From: Hoyosella subflava DQS3-9A1
Lineage (GTDB): Bacteria > Actinomycetota > Actinomycetes > Mycobacteriales > Mycobacteriaceae
Length of the DNA stretch: 64,000 bases
Assembly (NCBI RefSeq): GCF_000214175.1
Contig: NC_015564.1
Location: 3,782,001 to 3,846,000, forward strand
Direction: 5' to 3'
The position numbers and the translations under genes were made by a program. This document shows, in pieces, positions 46,225 to 55,405 of the stretch (its first letter is position 1; the number at the start of each line of letters is the position of its first letter). The notes below the pieces were generated by a model. That model had not been told where the DNA came from and made no database searches. It saw only the letters and a program-made list of their open reading frames with translations.

Positions 46225-46526
46225 CGCCGGCGATCTCAGACGAGACGGTGGAGCACGTGCGTGAACTCGTGTCCGGCATTGCGCCCGGATGTGTCGCCAC
46301 CTACGGCGACATTGCGACGGCAGCTGGGCTTCCTTCTGCACGCATTGTCGGCTGGATTCTGAAGACAGACGGAGCCGATATCCCCTGGCATCGTGTTGTA
46401 CGCGCTGACGGTATTCTCCCTGGCCACCTCGCTGACAAACAGGCTGGGTTGCTCACCAGCGAGGGAGTTCACATCGTTGATGGACGGGTTCGCGTCGCTA
46501 CGTACAGACACGATTTCAGTAGGTGA
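46221..46526 (+). CDS. Alkyltransferase-like protein (ATL, MGMT-type without Cys)
   Basis: 101 residues from GTG overlapping the lipV stop. MGMT DNA-binding domain: VATYGDIATAAGLPSARIVGWIL and the active-site loop PWHRVV, where the alkyl-accepting Cys of PCHR is Trp. Such ATL proteins bind O6-alkylguanine and hand it to nucleotide excision repair instead of repairing it. NGRV-type C-terminal pocket reads DGRVRVATYRH. Matches Rv3204 in context. Confidence 0.9.
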   Translation: MTPAISDETVEHVRELVSGIAPGCVATYGDIATAAGLPSARIVGWILKTDGADIPWHRVVRADGILPGHLADKQAGLLTSEGVHIVDGRVRVATYRHDFSR

Positions 46527-46540
46527 CGCACGAACTCGAT

Positions 46541-47239
46541 TCAGCGGCGCAACGTCGGCGCGGGCCAGCAGCGGGCGGCCGCGAACCTCGAACTGATCAG
46601 GCCCACGAGGTCGGGATGCACGCCGATCGGCGCGGCGACGCCATCGGCCCCGAGTTCATGGAGCCGGTTGTGGAAGAGACCGTGAGCCAGCAGGTAGGAG
46701 GCGATGAAAACGCGTTTCCCCGTCTTACGCCGCACCTCGCTTACCACGTCACCGATCCGGGGCACGGCAGTCGCGATGTAACCCACGTCCACCGGCGTCC
46801 GCATACGGTCAGCGAGCAGCACCGCTGAACGACGCACATCTCGCAAAGCACGTGTGTCCGATGATCCCGCCGCCGCGAGAACGACTGCATCTCCGGGAGC
46901 CCACCCCGCCTCGACCAGCCGATCGGCGAGGATGGCGGCGAGCGCCGGGTCAGGACCTATCGCTTGCGTTATACGGACTCGACTGTGCCCTGACGCCTCG
47001 ACCTCCCGGGGAATATCGGTCCGTACGTGATAACCCGACGCGAGGAACGCTGGCACCAGCGTCGCCGGTCCCGGCATCTGCGCTAATACTTCGGACGGAG
47101 AGGGGCCCAAGACATCAACGAAAGCGACTCGGGTTGGGCCGGCCTGCTCGGACACCGCATCCGCGACAGCAGCGATCATGGACACGCCCCGGGGGTTCCG
47201 CGTGCCGTGCGCAACGAGCACTTGCCCGCGTGTCTCCAT
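46541..47239 (-). CDS. CbiX-type sirohydrochlorin chelatase
   Basis: About 232 residues. Two CbiX half-domains: LVAHGTRNPRG at the N-terminus with the metal-binding His, PAFLASGYHVRTDIP, and the second-half strand VVLAAAGSSDTRA followed by YLLAHGLFHNRL. Long CbiX proteins of this size insert iron or cobalt into sirohydrochlorin. Next to nirB, iron insertion to make siroheme for nitrite reductase is the likely job. The ATG shares a base with the nnaR stop; GTG 47242 is an alternative. Similar to Rv0259c. Confidence 0.85.
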   Translation of the reverse strand: METRGQVLVAHGTRNPRGVSMIAAVADAVSEQAGPTRVAFVDVLGPSPSEVLAQMPGPATLVPAFLASGYHVRTDIPREVEASGHSRVRITQAIGPDPALAAILADRLVEAGWAPGDAVVLAAAGSSDTRALRDVRRSAVLLADRMRTPVDVGYIATAVPRIGDVVSEVRRKTGKRVFIASYLLAHGLFHNRLHELGADGVAAPIGVHPDLVGLISSRFAAARCWPAPTLRR

Positions 47240-48426
47240 CACCGGTCTCCCTTCGGATCCGACTCGACGGGGTCGAGCGCCAGCCTGTAGCCGCGCTTCA
47301 CCACTGTTTGCACCACCTTTGGTGCGCCAAGGGCCGCCCGCAAGCGGGCCACCGCAGTTTCCACCGCATGGGTGTCACCACCCGCACCTGGCAGAACCGC
47401 CAGCAAATCTTCCCGCGATACAACCGCGCCGGGACGCCTCGCCAGCGCGCGCATGATCGAAAGTGAGGCGGGCGGCACCTGCTTCACTTCCCGATCCACG
47501 ACGATGCAGCTGCCCCTGATACTTAAATGGCTCCCACCAGCTTGCAGGTGGTTCGCCCTGCGAGGCAACTCTTCCGCGATATGGCGAGCAAGGGCACCCA
47601 GTCGTGCGCGATGCGGTTGCGTCGTCGCAACACCGAGCGCTTCTAGCGGGGCGGCGGTCACCGGCCCCACGCTGAACGGGACAACACGCCCGCGCAGCGC
47701 ATTGAGCAGAGACTCGAGCACACGTGTCTCTTTCGCTCGGCCAAGCAGCGACGCGACGGCCGGCGCACTGGTGAAGGTGATGGCGTCGAGTTCTCCGTTG
47801 ATTGACATTTCGATCATTCGGTCGAGCTGAGAACGATCGTCCGGCGGGACCCAGCGGTAGACGGGAACCGGTACTACCTCCGCTCCAGCGCTGCGCATGA
47901 CCTCACAAAAGTCGGGAATCGGCTCCCACTCTGTGGTTGCGCCGTGAAGCTGCACGGCGATCCGCTTACCTTCGACCCCTTCCTCGAGAAGGTGATCCAG
48001 TACCTCGGCAGAGGATTCCGAGTCGGGAGACCATTCCTCCCGCAGGCCCGCGGCGCGCATCGCACCCTTGGCTTTCGGCCCGCGAGCGAGCAGTCTGGAC
48101 GAAGTCAGCGCGTTGAGAAGTGGCTCCGCGAGACCCCAGTTGTCGGCAGCTTCGACCCAGCCCCGGAATCCGATTCCCGTCGTTGCCACGGCGATATCTG
48201 GTGGGGACGCGATCACCGACTCGGTCGCCTTGCGTAACTCCGTGTCGTCGACGAGCGAGATGATCCGGATGGCTGGTGCATGCACTAGAGTTGCTCCCCG
48301 CCTGCTCAGGAGGGTGGCGAACTCCTCAGCCCGGCGCGCAGCGGTGATACCAATCGTGAAGCCGGCGAGCGCCGCTGGACTGTCCTCGTCGGACCTTACC
48401 GGCACAGTCCTCTCCTTCGCTCCCAT
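47239..48426 (-). CDS. nnaR: HemD-winged-helix nitrate/nitrite assimilation regulator (NnaR-like)
   Basis: About 395 residues. The N-terminal two thirds are a uroporphyrinogen-III synthase (HemD) fold: TIGITAARRAEEFATLL, VATTGIGFRGWVEAA, VQLHGATTEW, AITFTSAPAV. The C-terminal 95 residues are an OmpR/PhoB-type winged helix (ASLSIMRALARRPGAVVSREDLL, VVQTVVKRGYRL). Such HemD-wHTH proteins are NnaR regulators that activate nitrate/nitrite assimilation genes in Streptomyces and M. smegmatis, often with GlnR. It lies between nirD and the chelatase. Whether the HemD part still binds tetrapyrrole intermediates is unknown; sensing siroheme status is plausible. Start ATG 48426 has no clear ribosome site. 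Confidence 0.85.
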   Translation of the reverse strand: MGAKERTVPVRSDEDSPAALAGFTIGITAARRAEEFATLLSRRGATLVHAPAIRIISLVDDTELRKATESVIASPPDIAVATTGIGFRGWVEAADNWGLAEPLLNALTSSRLLARGPKAKGAMRAAGLREEWSPDSESSAEVLDHLLEEGVEGKRIAVQLHGATTEWEPIPDFCEVMRSAGAEVVPVPVYRWVPPDDRSQLDRMIEMSINGELDAITFTSAPAVASLLGRAKETRVLESLLNALRGRVVPFSVGPVTAAPLEALGVATTQPHRARLGALARHIAEELPRRANHLQAGGSHLSIRGSCIVVDREVKQVPPASLSIMRALARRPGAVVSREDLLAVLPGAGGDTHAVETAVARLRAALGAPKVVQTVVKRGYRLALDPVESDPKGDR

Positions 48427-48522
48427 AGTGTTCACGCTACTGGCTTCCCATGTACTGATGTGTCGCGCACGGTGTGCGGTCGTAGTTCGCTTGATAACTG
48501 CTCCTGGCACCTGTCGTGTCGG

Positions 48523-48915
48523 TCACTCCCCGGCTGCGGCGCGTACCTGAACAAGACCCTCGACAACCCGAGTTTGATACACGGGCAGCGAGTGGCCTGC
48601 GTCATCGAGGCATATGCCGCTTTCCAGCGAGAACACCTGCTTCAGCAGCGGCGACGCCACAGTGGGCTCCCCTTTACGGTCCCCGACGATCCCGCGTGAC
48701 ATGACCGCCGCGTGAGCGAACGGGTCGATGTTGCCCACTGCACGCAGCGATCCATCATCGAGGCGGAACAGCGCTGCCTGGTCATTACCAGGCAGCAGGA
48801 CCGCAACACCACGATTCGGCAGCAGAAAATCGTAGGCGCACGCAGTCGTCCAGCCATCGGAGCCGTTCAACTCTGGGGCCTCACTGGCCTCACGGACATC
48901 GAGTGCCGTCATCAT
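48523..48915 (-). CDS. nirD: Nitrite reductase small subunit NirD
   Basis: 130 residues. Rieske-like beta fold (LNGSDGWTTACAYDFLLPNRGVAVLL, FRLDDGSLRAVGNIDPF, SPLLKQVFSLESG), but the CxH/CxxH ligands of true Rieske proteins are absent, as usual for NirD. It pairs with NirB in NADH-dependent reduction of nitrite to ammonium. Its start overlaps the nirB stop by four bases. Similar to Rv0253. Confidence 0.93.
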   Translation of the reverse strand: MMTALDVREASEAPELNGSDGWTTACAYDFLLPNRGVAVLLPGNDQAALFRLDDGSLRAVGNIDPFAHAAVMSRGIVGDRKGEPTVASPLLKQVFSLESGICLDDAGHSLPVYQTRVVEGLVQVRAAAGE

Positions 48916-51446
48916 TTCACCCCTGTTGTCGCAGTTTCGGGCATTGCTGGCATCCCCAAAGTCACGGGAATCTTGCGTCCATCAGACTCGGCGAACTGAA
49001 CCAGGGGATCTGGCTCAGCTGGCGCGTTGACGAACGATACGAAGCGCGAGAGTTTCTGCGGGTCTTCCAGTACGCCGGCCCACTCGTCCTTGTAACCAGC
49101 CACGTGCCTCTCCATCGCCGCTTCGAGTTCGTCGGCAATACCGAGGCTGTCCTCGCAGATGACCTTCTTGAGGTAATCCAATCCGCCCTCGAGACTCTCC
49201 TGCCAGGGCGCCGTGCGCTGCAAACGATCGGCGGTGCGGATATAGAACATCAGGTACCGATCGATGTATCTCACCAGCGTGGCGTCGTCGAGGTCCCCTG
49301 CCAGCAGTTCGGCGTGCCTCGGCGTTTGACCGCCGTTGCCGCCTACGTAGAGATTCCACCCCTTCTCCGTTGCGATCACTCCCACATCCTTGCCGCGGGC
49401 TTCGGCGCACTCACGCGCGCAGCCGGAGACCGCTAGCTTCAATTTGTGCGGAGAGCGCAGACCGCGGTAGCGCTTCTCGAGGTCAACGGCCATTTTCACG
49501 GAGTCCTGCTGACCATATCGGCACCACGAGGAACCCACGCAACTCTTTACCGTGCGCAGCGACTTCCCGTAGGCGTGGCCGGATTCCATGCCTGCTTCCA
49601 CGAGGCGCTTCCAGATCGCGGGCAACTGCTCAACGCGAGCACCGAACATATCGATCCGCTGACCACCAGTGACCTTGACATAGAGGTCAAATTCCTTCGC
49701 TACCTGCCCGATGACGATCAGCTGGTCTGCCGTCACCTCTCCGCCTGGCATGCGCGGGACTACGGAGTACGTACCGTTCTTCTGCAGGTTCGCGAGGAAG
49801 TGATCGTTGGTGTCCTGAAGTGAGGCTTGCTCCCCCTCAAGGATATGATCGCTGCTGGTGGAGGCCAGGATCGAGGCCACAGTCGGCTTGCAGATGTCAC
49901 AGCCTCTGCTGCCGTCGCCGTGCTTGTCGATGAGCTTCGAGAACGTGCGGATTCCAGTGCTCTGCACGATCTGGAACAACTCAGCACGTGAATGCGCGAA
50001 ACACTCACACAACGCCTTCGACAGCTCCACTCCGGAGTCAGCAAGCAGCTTTTTGACGAGCGGGAGACAGCCTCCGCATGAGGTGCCCGCGTTGGTGCAG
50101 CCTTTCACAGCCGCGATGTCGCACGCGCCGTCCGCGATGGCACCGCAGATGTCGCCTTTAGTGACGGCGTTGCACGAGCAGATCTGGGCGTCATCGGGAA
50201 GCGCGCCCGCGCCGATCTCTACACTGCCACCGGCTGGCGCGATCATTGCCGCAGGGTCACCTGGCAGTTCGCGGCCGACCATCGGACGGAGAGTGGCGTA
50301 GGAGCTCGCGTCACCGACAAGAATGCCGCCAAGAAGCGTTTTCGCGTCATCTGAGACGACGATTTTCGCGTAGGTTCCGGCAGCAGGGTTGCTGAAAACA
50401 ACCTCGAGAGCACCCGGCGTCTGAGCGAAGGCGTCGCCGAAACTCGCCACATCGACGCCCAGCAGTTTGAGTTTCGTCGAGAGGTCCGCGCCGGGGAATT
50501 CCGCCTCCCCACCGAGCAATCGGTCGGCAACAACCTCTGCGGACGCGTAACCGGGGCCGACAAGCCCGTAGCAGCGGCCCTCAATCGCCGCGACCTCGCC
50601 GATCGCGTACACATCCGGATCCGATGTTTGGCACTCAAGCCCGGTGATCACGCCGCCGCGTTCACCGACGTCAAGCCCTGCGGTGCGGGCCAGTTCGTCG
50701 CGGGGGCGCACACCGGCCGAGAACACCAGCAGTGCTGCGTCGATTGTTTCACCGTTGGACAACTCGACCGTGAGGGAGCCGTCTTCTTTCTCGTTGATGG
50801 CAGCGGTGGATACCCCGGTGTGAATTGTGAGGCCCAGATCCGTTACCAGATTCTTCAGCAGCGCGCCGCCACCCTCGTCGACCTGAAGCGGCATCAGCCT
50901 GGGCGCAAGTTCGACGACGTGTGGCGTGAGTCCGAGCAGTTTGAGTGCGTTCGCCGCTTCGAGACCGAGCAGGCCACCACCGACGACGACACCAACACCA
51001 TTGCCGGCAGCAGCTGTCTCCGCGGCTGCCTTGATCTTGTCCAGGTCGTCGAGCGTGCGGTACACGAAGCAGTTTCGCGAGTCCTTGCCCGGTACCGGGG
51101 GAACGAAGGCGTAGGACCCGGTTGCGAGGACGAGCTTGTCGTAGCTGAGGGTTTCGCCCGTGCTCGTGGTCACCGTACGTGCGGTGCGGTCGATCTTGAC
51201 GCCAGTTGCGCTGAGACGCACATCGACGTTCACATCGTCCGGATAGTCATTACCGGCGAGAGCGAGTTCCTTCGGATCCCAGGTGTTCACATAGGACGAC
51301 AGCGCTACACGGTCATACGCCGCTTCCTTCTCTTCACAGAGAACCGTGACTGCCCACTCGCCCCGATCATCACGTGCCCGGAGCGCCTCGACGAATCGGT
51401 GTCCGACCATTCCATGGCCGACAACAACGACCTTCTTCTGCATCAT
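48912..51446 (-). CDS. nirB: NADH-dependent assimilatory nitrite reductase large subunit NirB
   Basis: 844 residues. An N-terminal FAD/NADH part (VVVVGHGMVGHRF, GLLGLEAANAL, DVYAIGEVAAIEG) is followed by a BFD-like [2Fe-2S] domain (ICSCNAVTKGDI, CGGCLPLV), a second Cys pair (CDICKP), and the sulfite/nitrite reductase hemoprotein part with the siroheme/[4Fe-4S] cysteines CVGSSWCRYG and SGCARECAEARGKD. Makes ammonium from nitrite in the cytosol with NADH and siroheme. GGAG stands six bases before the ATG, and a GlnR-type box lies 45 bases above the start. All expected cofactor residues are present. Confidence 0.96.
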   Translation of the reverse strand: MMQKKVVVVGHGMVGHRFVEALRARDDRGEWAVTVLCEEKEAAYDRVALSSYVNTWDPKELALAGNDYPDDVNVDVRLSATGVKIDRTARTVTTSTGETLSYDKLVLATGSYAFVPPVPGKDSRNCFVYRTLDDLDKIKAAAETAAAGNGVGVVVGGGLLGLEAANALKLLGLTPHVVELAPRLMPLQVDEGGGALLKNLVTDLGLTIHTGVSTAAINEKEDGSLTVELSNGETIDAALLVFSAGVRPRDELARTAGLDVGERGGVITGLECQTSDPDVYAIGEVAAIEGRCYGLVGPGYASAEVVADRLLGGEAEFPGADLSTKLKLLGVDVASFGDAFAQTPGALEVVFSNPAAGTYAKIVVSDDAKTLLGGILVGDASSYATLRPMVGRELPGDPAAMIAPAGGSVEIGAGALPDDAQICSCNAVTKGDICGAIADGACDIAAVKGCTNAGTSCGGCLPLVKKLLADSGVELSKALCECFAHSRAELFQIVQSTGIRTFSKLIDKHGDGSRGCDICKPTVASILASTSSDHILEGEQASLQDTNDHFLANLQKNGTYSVVPRMPGGEVTADQLIVIGQVAKEFDLYVKVTGGQRIDMFGARVEQLPAIWKRLVEAGMESGHAYGKSLRTVKSCVGSSWCRYGQQDSVKMAVDLEKRYRGLRSPHKLKLAVSGCARECAEARGKDVGVIATEKGWNLYVGGNGGQTPRHAELLAGDLDDATLVRYIDRYLMFYIRTADRLQRTAPWQESLEGGLDYLKKVICEDSLGIADELEAAMERHVAGYKDEWAGVLEDPQKLSRFVSFVNAPAEPDPLVQFAESDGRKIPVTLGMPAMPETATTGVK

Positions 51447-51490
51447 GCCGCTCCTTCTTGGTGCTGATGTTTTAACGGTATGGACGCTTC

Positions 51491-51506
51491 GTTACCTCCC
51501 TGTTTC
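51491..51506. promoter_or_regulatory. GlnR-type box upstream of nirB
   Basis: Minus strand GAAAC-AGGGAG-GTAAC, matching the actinobacterial GlnR pattern of GTnAC and GAAAC half sites six bases apart. It lies 45 bases above the nirB ATG. GlnR activates nirBD and narK in related genera under nitrogen limitation. Confidence 0.6.
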
Positions 51507-51715
51507 GCGTCCGGGTCGCCCTTTTTAAGCCATCCGCACGGGCTGTACGACACCGCAGGGAGCCGGCGTCTCACGGGAACTGATCTCGTTGCGGGAATCG
51601 TCATGGGCTGCACCTCCAAATCCGGCATCTGGGTGCACGAGAGCGCGAGGAGCCACTCCCACGCTGCGCCCAGATACCGGATCCTCATACCGATAGGGAG
51701 TTGCGCGACGCCGAG

Positions 51716-53191
51716 TTAGACGTTGGCGTGAGCCAGGCTCGGAGCCCGCGAAATTGCGAACGACGTGCGCAGGTAGTACCACCACGTCACGCTGGCCATG
51801 ACCAGGAACACCACCGCGTAGATCCAGAAGGCCGGAGCCATCGTCCCGAGGTGCACATTGGACAAGCGAAGCGCCTGCTGCAGTACGAACCCACCGAAAG
51901 CGCCAACAGCTCCAATGACGCCGATTGCTGCCCCAGCCTGGCGCTTTGCTGATGCGAGCGCCTTCTCCATGCTGATGCCCTCTGATTCCGCACGATGCCG
52001 CACGCTTGCGCTGAAGATCATGGGAATCATCCGGTAGGTCGAACCGTTGCCAACGCCGGTGATGATGAAGAGCCCGATGAAAGAGATGAGGTACAGCGGG
52101 AAGCTCTCCAGGGCGAGTGATCCCATCACGGCCGCGATGCTCGCAGAGAGTCCCACGAAAACGAAGAAGGTAAGCTTCGCGCCACCCACTTTGTCAGCGA
52201 ACCAGCCGCCTGCTGGACGCGCGAATGACCCGACCAGCGCACCGATAAAGGCGAGATTGCCTAGTGCGACCATCCATCCCACGTTCTGCAGTTCGGGGAA
52301 GTAGGCACGGAGCAGAGTTGGGAATGCGAAGGAGAAGCCAACGAACGAGCCGAAAGTCCCGATGTAGAGGAAGGCCATGATCCAGGTGTGCTTGTTCTTC
52401 ATCGCCCGGGGGTATGAGTCACCGTCCGGCTTTGCACCGCTGATGCTGTCCATGCGAGTCCACGCACCAAATGCGGCGATGAGAATGAATGGCACCCAGA
52501 AAAGCGCAGCGACTGTGAGGGCGAACCGGTAGCCGGCCTCGTCTTGCGCGGTGAAAAGGAGCGCCCCTGCGATCACAAGCGGCATTGCAAGCTGCGTAAC
52601 AGCAACACCAAGGTTGCCACCGGCGGCATTGATGCCTAGAGCGGCGCCCTTCTTACTCTCCGGGAAAAAGAAGGAGATGTTGGCCATCGACGACGAGAAG
52701 TTGCCGCCACCGAAACCGGTGAGAGCGGCGAGGACCACGAACACCCACATGGGGGTCGATGGCTGGCTGAACGCGATAGCCAGGCCAATCGTCGGAACGA
52801 GCAGCATGCCTGCACTGAAGGTCGTGAAACCACGCCCACCAAACCTCGAAACAGCGAAGGTATATGGGATTCGGAGAATCGCGCCAACAATGACCGGGAC
52901 CGAGATCAGGATGAGGGCATTGTTGACAGCCGCGTCGCCCTGCATAAATGCGAACCCTGCACTGCCCATCTGCGTGACAAGGATGCTGTACAGCACCCAC
53001 ACGTTGAAGCCGAGGTGCTCGGCGAAGACCGAGAACATCAGGTTGCGCTTGGCAACCTTTTTGCCTTTCTTCTCCCAGAAATCGGGATTCTCCGGCTCCC
53101 AGTGGTCGATCCAGCGTCCTTTGCGGTGAGCCGCTGCGGCGGTGTCTTCCGCTCCTGGCTCTGGTGCGGGTCGTTCGCTCACGAGCGTCAT
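51716..53191 (-). CDS. narK: NarK-type nitrate/nitrite MFS transporter
   Basis: 491 residues with about 12 membrane segments after a cytosolic tail of about 50 residues. The nitrate signatures are present: GFGGGNFSSSMANISFFFP and GVGNGSTYRMIPMIF, with the membrane Arg residues expected for nitrate coordination. It imports nitrate or exchanges nitrate and nitrite. Upstream of nirB in the same direction with 269 intervening bases. No nitrate reductase gene is in the window. Two spurious-looking ORFs occupy the gap; I find no support for them. Confidence 0.94.
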   Translation of the reverse strand: MTLVSERPAPEPGAEDTAAAAHRKGRWIDHWEPENPDFWEKKGKKVAKRNLMFSVFAEHLGFNVWVLYSILVTQMGSAGFAFMQGDAAVNNALILISVPVIVGAILRIPYTFAVSRFGGRGFTTFSAGMLLVPTIGLAIAFSQPSTPMWVFVVLAALTGFGGGNFSSSMANISFFFPESKKGAALGINAAGGNLGVAVTQLAMPLVIAGALLFTAQDEAGYRFALTVAALFWVPFILIAAFGAWTRMDSISGAKPDGDSYPRAMKNKHTWIMAFLYIGTFGSFVGFSFAFPTLLRAYFPELQNVGWMVALGNLAFIGALVGSFARPAGGWFADKVGGAKLTFFVFVGLSASIAAVMGSLALESFPLYLISFIGLFIITGVGNGSTYRMIPMIFSASVRHRAESEGISMEKALASAKRQAGAAIGVIGAVGAFGGFVLQQALRLSNVHLGTMAPAFWIYAVVFLVMASVTWWYYLRTSFAISRAPSLAHANV

Positions 53192-53308
53192 CGCGGTCCC
53201 CTTTCTAGTGTGGAGACCTCAATGTAGGAATTGGGTGTTGCGACTGTGCTGCCCTACATGACTGCACCGTCAAAATCTCCTCACCTGGACAAATCGTGCC
53301 CCGTGAGG

Positions 53309-53324
53309 GTTTCTTCCGTGTTTC
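53309..53324. promoter_or_regulatory. Possible GlnR half-site pair upstream of narK
   Basis: Minus strand GAAAC-ACGGAA-GAAAC, two GAAAC half sites six bases apart, 118 bases above the narK start. The GTnAC partner is missing, so this is weaker than the nirB box. It sits just past the stop of the CynX-type gene. Confidence 0.35.
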
Positions 53325-53333
53325 GCCGCTGTG

Positions 53334-54620
53334 TCAGTGGGTGAAGTTCGGGCGTTTCCATGTGTCTTCGATCACGCGTGGTGGGCACACGTGACGCGCA
53401 GCTATGAGAGTGATCACAACAATCCCCGCGAGCACTGCGAAGGGTACCGCCCATCCCCCGGTCAGTTCGTGCAGAACTCCGACACCGAATGGTCCGGTGC
53501 ACGCCAGCGCGTAACCAAACCCCTGCGCAAATCCGGACAGCTTGGCTGCACCCGCGTCTGTTCGGGACCGCAGGTTGATCAGCGTCAGTGACATGGGGAA
53601 CGTGGAAGGCCCCAGCCCGAGCAGCACGATCCAGACAATTGTGCCGTGCAGTGGCGCGAAGTGGAGCCCCGCCATTCCCACAACGATGACGCTCATGCAT
53701 CCAGCGACCAATGGATACGGATTGGTCATCCGTGTCGTCAGGCCCGGCATGACCAACACACCAACTAGTCCGGAGAGGATGAAGATGCCAAAGAGCGTTC
53801 CCGCGTTACCCCGGCTGATTCCGAAATCCATGAGCATCGTCGGAAGCCAGGTCAGGAAGGTGTACGTCATGAGCGCCGTCATTCCGAACATGACGGCGAG
53901 GCCCCACCCGAGCGGCGACCGCCAGACCTGGCCGTCCGCGCTCGCGGCCTGTGTGGCAGCCGCGCGGTGAGCCCGCGTGCGGCGCGTGAGGCCGATCCAG
54001 GGAAAAACTGCAGCCGCGGCCACCACAGCCCACATGCCCAGCGAGAACCGCCAGCCGACCGCATCCGCGATTGGGATCGCCATGATCGCCGGAATGACTG
54101 TGCCAAGTTGCACAAAACTGATGTAAAGCGTGGACATGAGCGCGATGCGATCGGAGAAGTAGCGCTTCACCAACGGCGGCAGGACGACATTACCGATACC
54201 CATCCCCATCAGCGCTATCGCTGTCAGTAAGAGCATCGGGGTGACATGCCCGGCGAGGGGCCGGACAGCGAGCCCCAGCGTGGAGAGCACCACTGAAAGC
54301 AGGGCTGTCCGCTCGAGACCGATCCGCACCATCACCGCTGGGGTCAGTAGACCCGCTACCGCGAACATGGCGGGTGGCATCATTCCGAACACCCCGGCCA
54401 TCACCGCGCCAAAACCCACTGCCGATCCGATATCGGCGAGCAAGGGCGTCAGTGACGTCACTGCTAGGCGGAGGGTGAAAGCCGCGAGTAGGAGACCAGC
54501 GAATACCAGCAGTCGTCCACGCCACAGATGCTCGCGCACTCCACGCACGATCGCCGCGTCGGCAACCTCAATGCGGGAAGCGTCGCTCGCAACTGCTTCA
54601 GCCGGAACGAACGGAGGCAC
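53334..54620 (-). CDS. CynX/NimT-type MFS transporter
   Basis: 428 residues from GTG with GGAG seven bases upstream. Twelve predicted membrane segments, with the family features FTLRLAVTSLTPLLADIG at the first helix and the long middle loop TRRTRAHRAAATQAASADG. CynX/NimT members handle cyanate or nitroimidazoles, but substrates are mostly unproven. Divergent from a FadR-type regulator that probably controls it. Lies next to the nitrate block but does not share its reading direction start: it ends 142 bases above narK. Confidence 0.87.
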   Translation of the reverse strand: MPPFVPAEAVASDASRIEVADAAIVRGVREHLWRGRLLVFAGLLLAAFTLRLAVTSLTPLLADIGSAVGFGAVMAGVFGMMPPAMFAVAGLLTPAVMVRIGLERTALLSVVLSTLGLAVRPLAGHVTPMLLLTAIALMGMGIGNVVLPPLVKRYFSDRIALMSTLYISFVQLGTVIPAIMAIPIADAVGWRFSLGMWAVVAAAAVFPWIGLTRRTRAHRAAATQAASADGQVWRSPLGWGLAVMFGMTALMTYTFLTWLPTMLMDFGISRGNAGTLFGIFILSGLVGVLVMPGLTTRMTNPYPLVAGCMSVIVVGMAGLHFAPLHGTIVWIVLLGLGPSTFPMSLTLINLRSRTDAGAAKLSGFAQGFGYALACTGPFGVGVLHELTGGWAVPFAVLAGIVVITLIAARHVCPPRVIEDTWKRPNFTH

Positions 54621-54658
54621 AGATCTCTCCTTCAAGACACGAAGATGGGTTCATCAAA

Positions 54659-54669
54659 TCATAGGATGA
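54659..54669. promoter_or_regulatory. Candidate GntR/FadR operator
   Basis: TCAT-AGG-ATGA, a perfect short inverted repeat between the divergent CynX-type and FadR-type genes, 58 bases before the regulator start. FadR-family sites are compact palindromes of this kind. Confidence 0.45.
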
Positions 54670-54726
54670 CCCTACGAACATCGGCAACGTATTCTGAGCC
54701 ACACAGCACACCGTCAGGAGGCACCG

Positions 54727-55401
54727 GTGCGACACGTGCAGCGACAAAGCCTGATTTCGCAAGTAACCGACATGCTCCGCGAGCAGATCACCTCCGGGGC
54801 GTGGCCGGTCGGCAGGCGCATCCCTACTGAACCCGAACTGTCTGAACTGACCGGAACTGGGCGGAACACGGTTCGTGAAGCTGTACAGGCGCTTGTCCAT
54901 GCGGGGATGCTGCAGCGACGGCAGGGCTCGGGGACCTACGTTCTCTCCGCTTCCGATATGACTGGCGCACTGTCGAAACACCTAGCGGACGCGGCGGAAC
55001 GCGACGTCCTCGAGTTGCGGCAGGCCCTGGACGTGACCGCCGCGGCCCTCGCCGCGATACGCCGGGATGACCACGACATCGCTACTTTGCAGCGGTTATT
55101 AGACGAGCGCACACGACTTAACGCCGCGGGCGACTTCGATCGCGCGATCGAGGTCGACGTCGATCTGCACCGCGCGATCGTGGCCGCCAGCCATAACGCC
55201 CTCTACCTGGAGTTTTACGACTCACTCGTCCCGATTATCAAGTCGTCGATTCACTATCACCTCGAGTACCACGGTCTGGCCGAGACCCATTACGACCAGG
55301 AACATGTCCGGCTGGTCCGGGCAATCATCGCGGGCGATCCGGCAGAGGCGAGCCGGGAGGCTCAGCAGTTCCTCGCCAGTGTGCTGAAGAACATCGGGTA
55401 G
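54727..55401 (+). CDS. GntR/FadR-family transcriptional regulator
   Basis: 224 residues from GTG with AGGAGG upstream. N-terminal winged helix of the GntR type: DMLREQITSGAWPVGRRIPTEPELSELTGTGRNTVREAVQALVHAGML. FCD ligand domain after about residue 90 with metal-binding pattern (DVDLHRAIVAAS, HYHLEY, HVRLVRAI). Probably governs the divergent MFS gene through the TCAT/ATGA repeat. Effector unknown, commonly a carboxylate with metal. The next gene (TIGR02569) converges, four bases away. Confidence 0.92.
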   Translation: MRHVQRQSLISQVTDMLREQITSGAWPVGRRIPTEPELSELTGTGRNTVREAVQALVHAGMLQRRQGSGTYVLSASDMTGALSKHLADAAERDVLELRQALDVTAAALAAIRRDDHDIATLQRLLDERTRLNAAGDFDRAIEVDVDLHRAIVAASHNALYLEFYDSLVPIIKSSIHYHLEYHGLAETHYDQEHVRLVRAIIAGDPAEASREAQQFLASVLKNIG

Positions 55402-55405
55402 CGAA

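Noticed and set aside
51443-51719. Two overlapping ORFs (79 and 81 codons) on opposite strands between narK and nirB
   Set aside because: Neither has a convincing ribosome site or recognisable domain, and the region carries the GlnR-type box and likely promoter.
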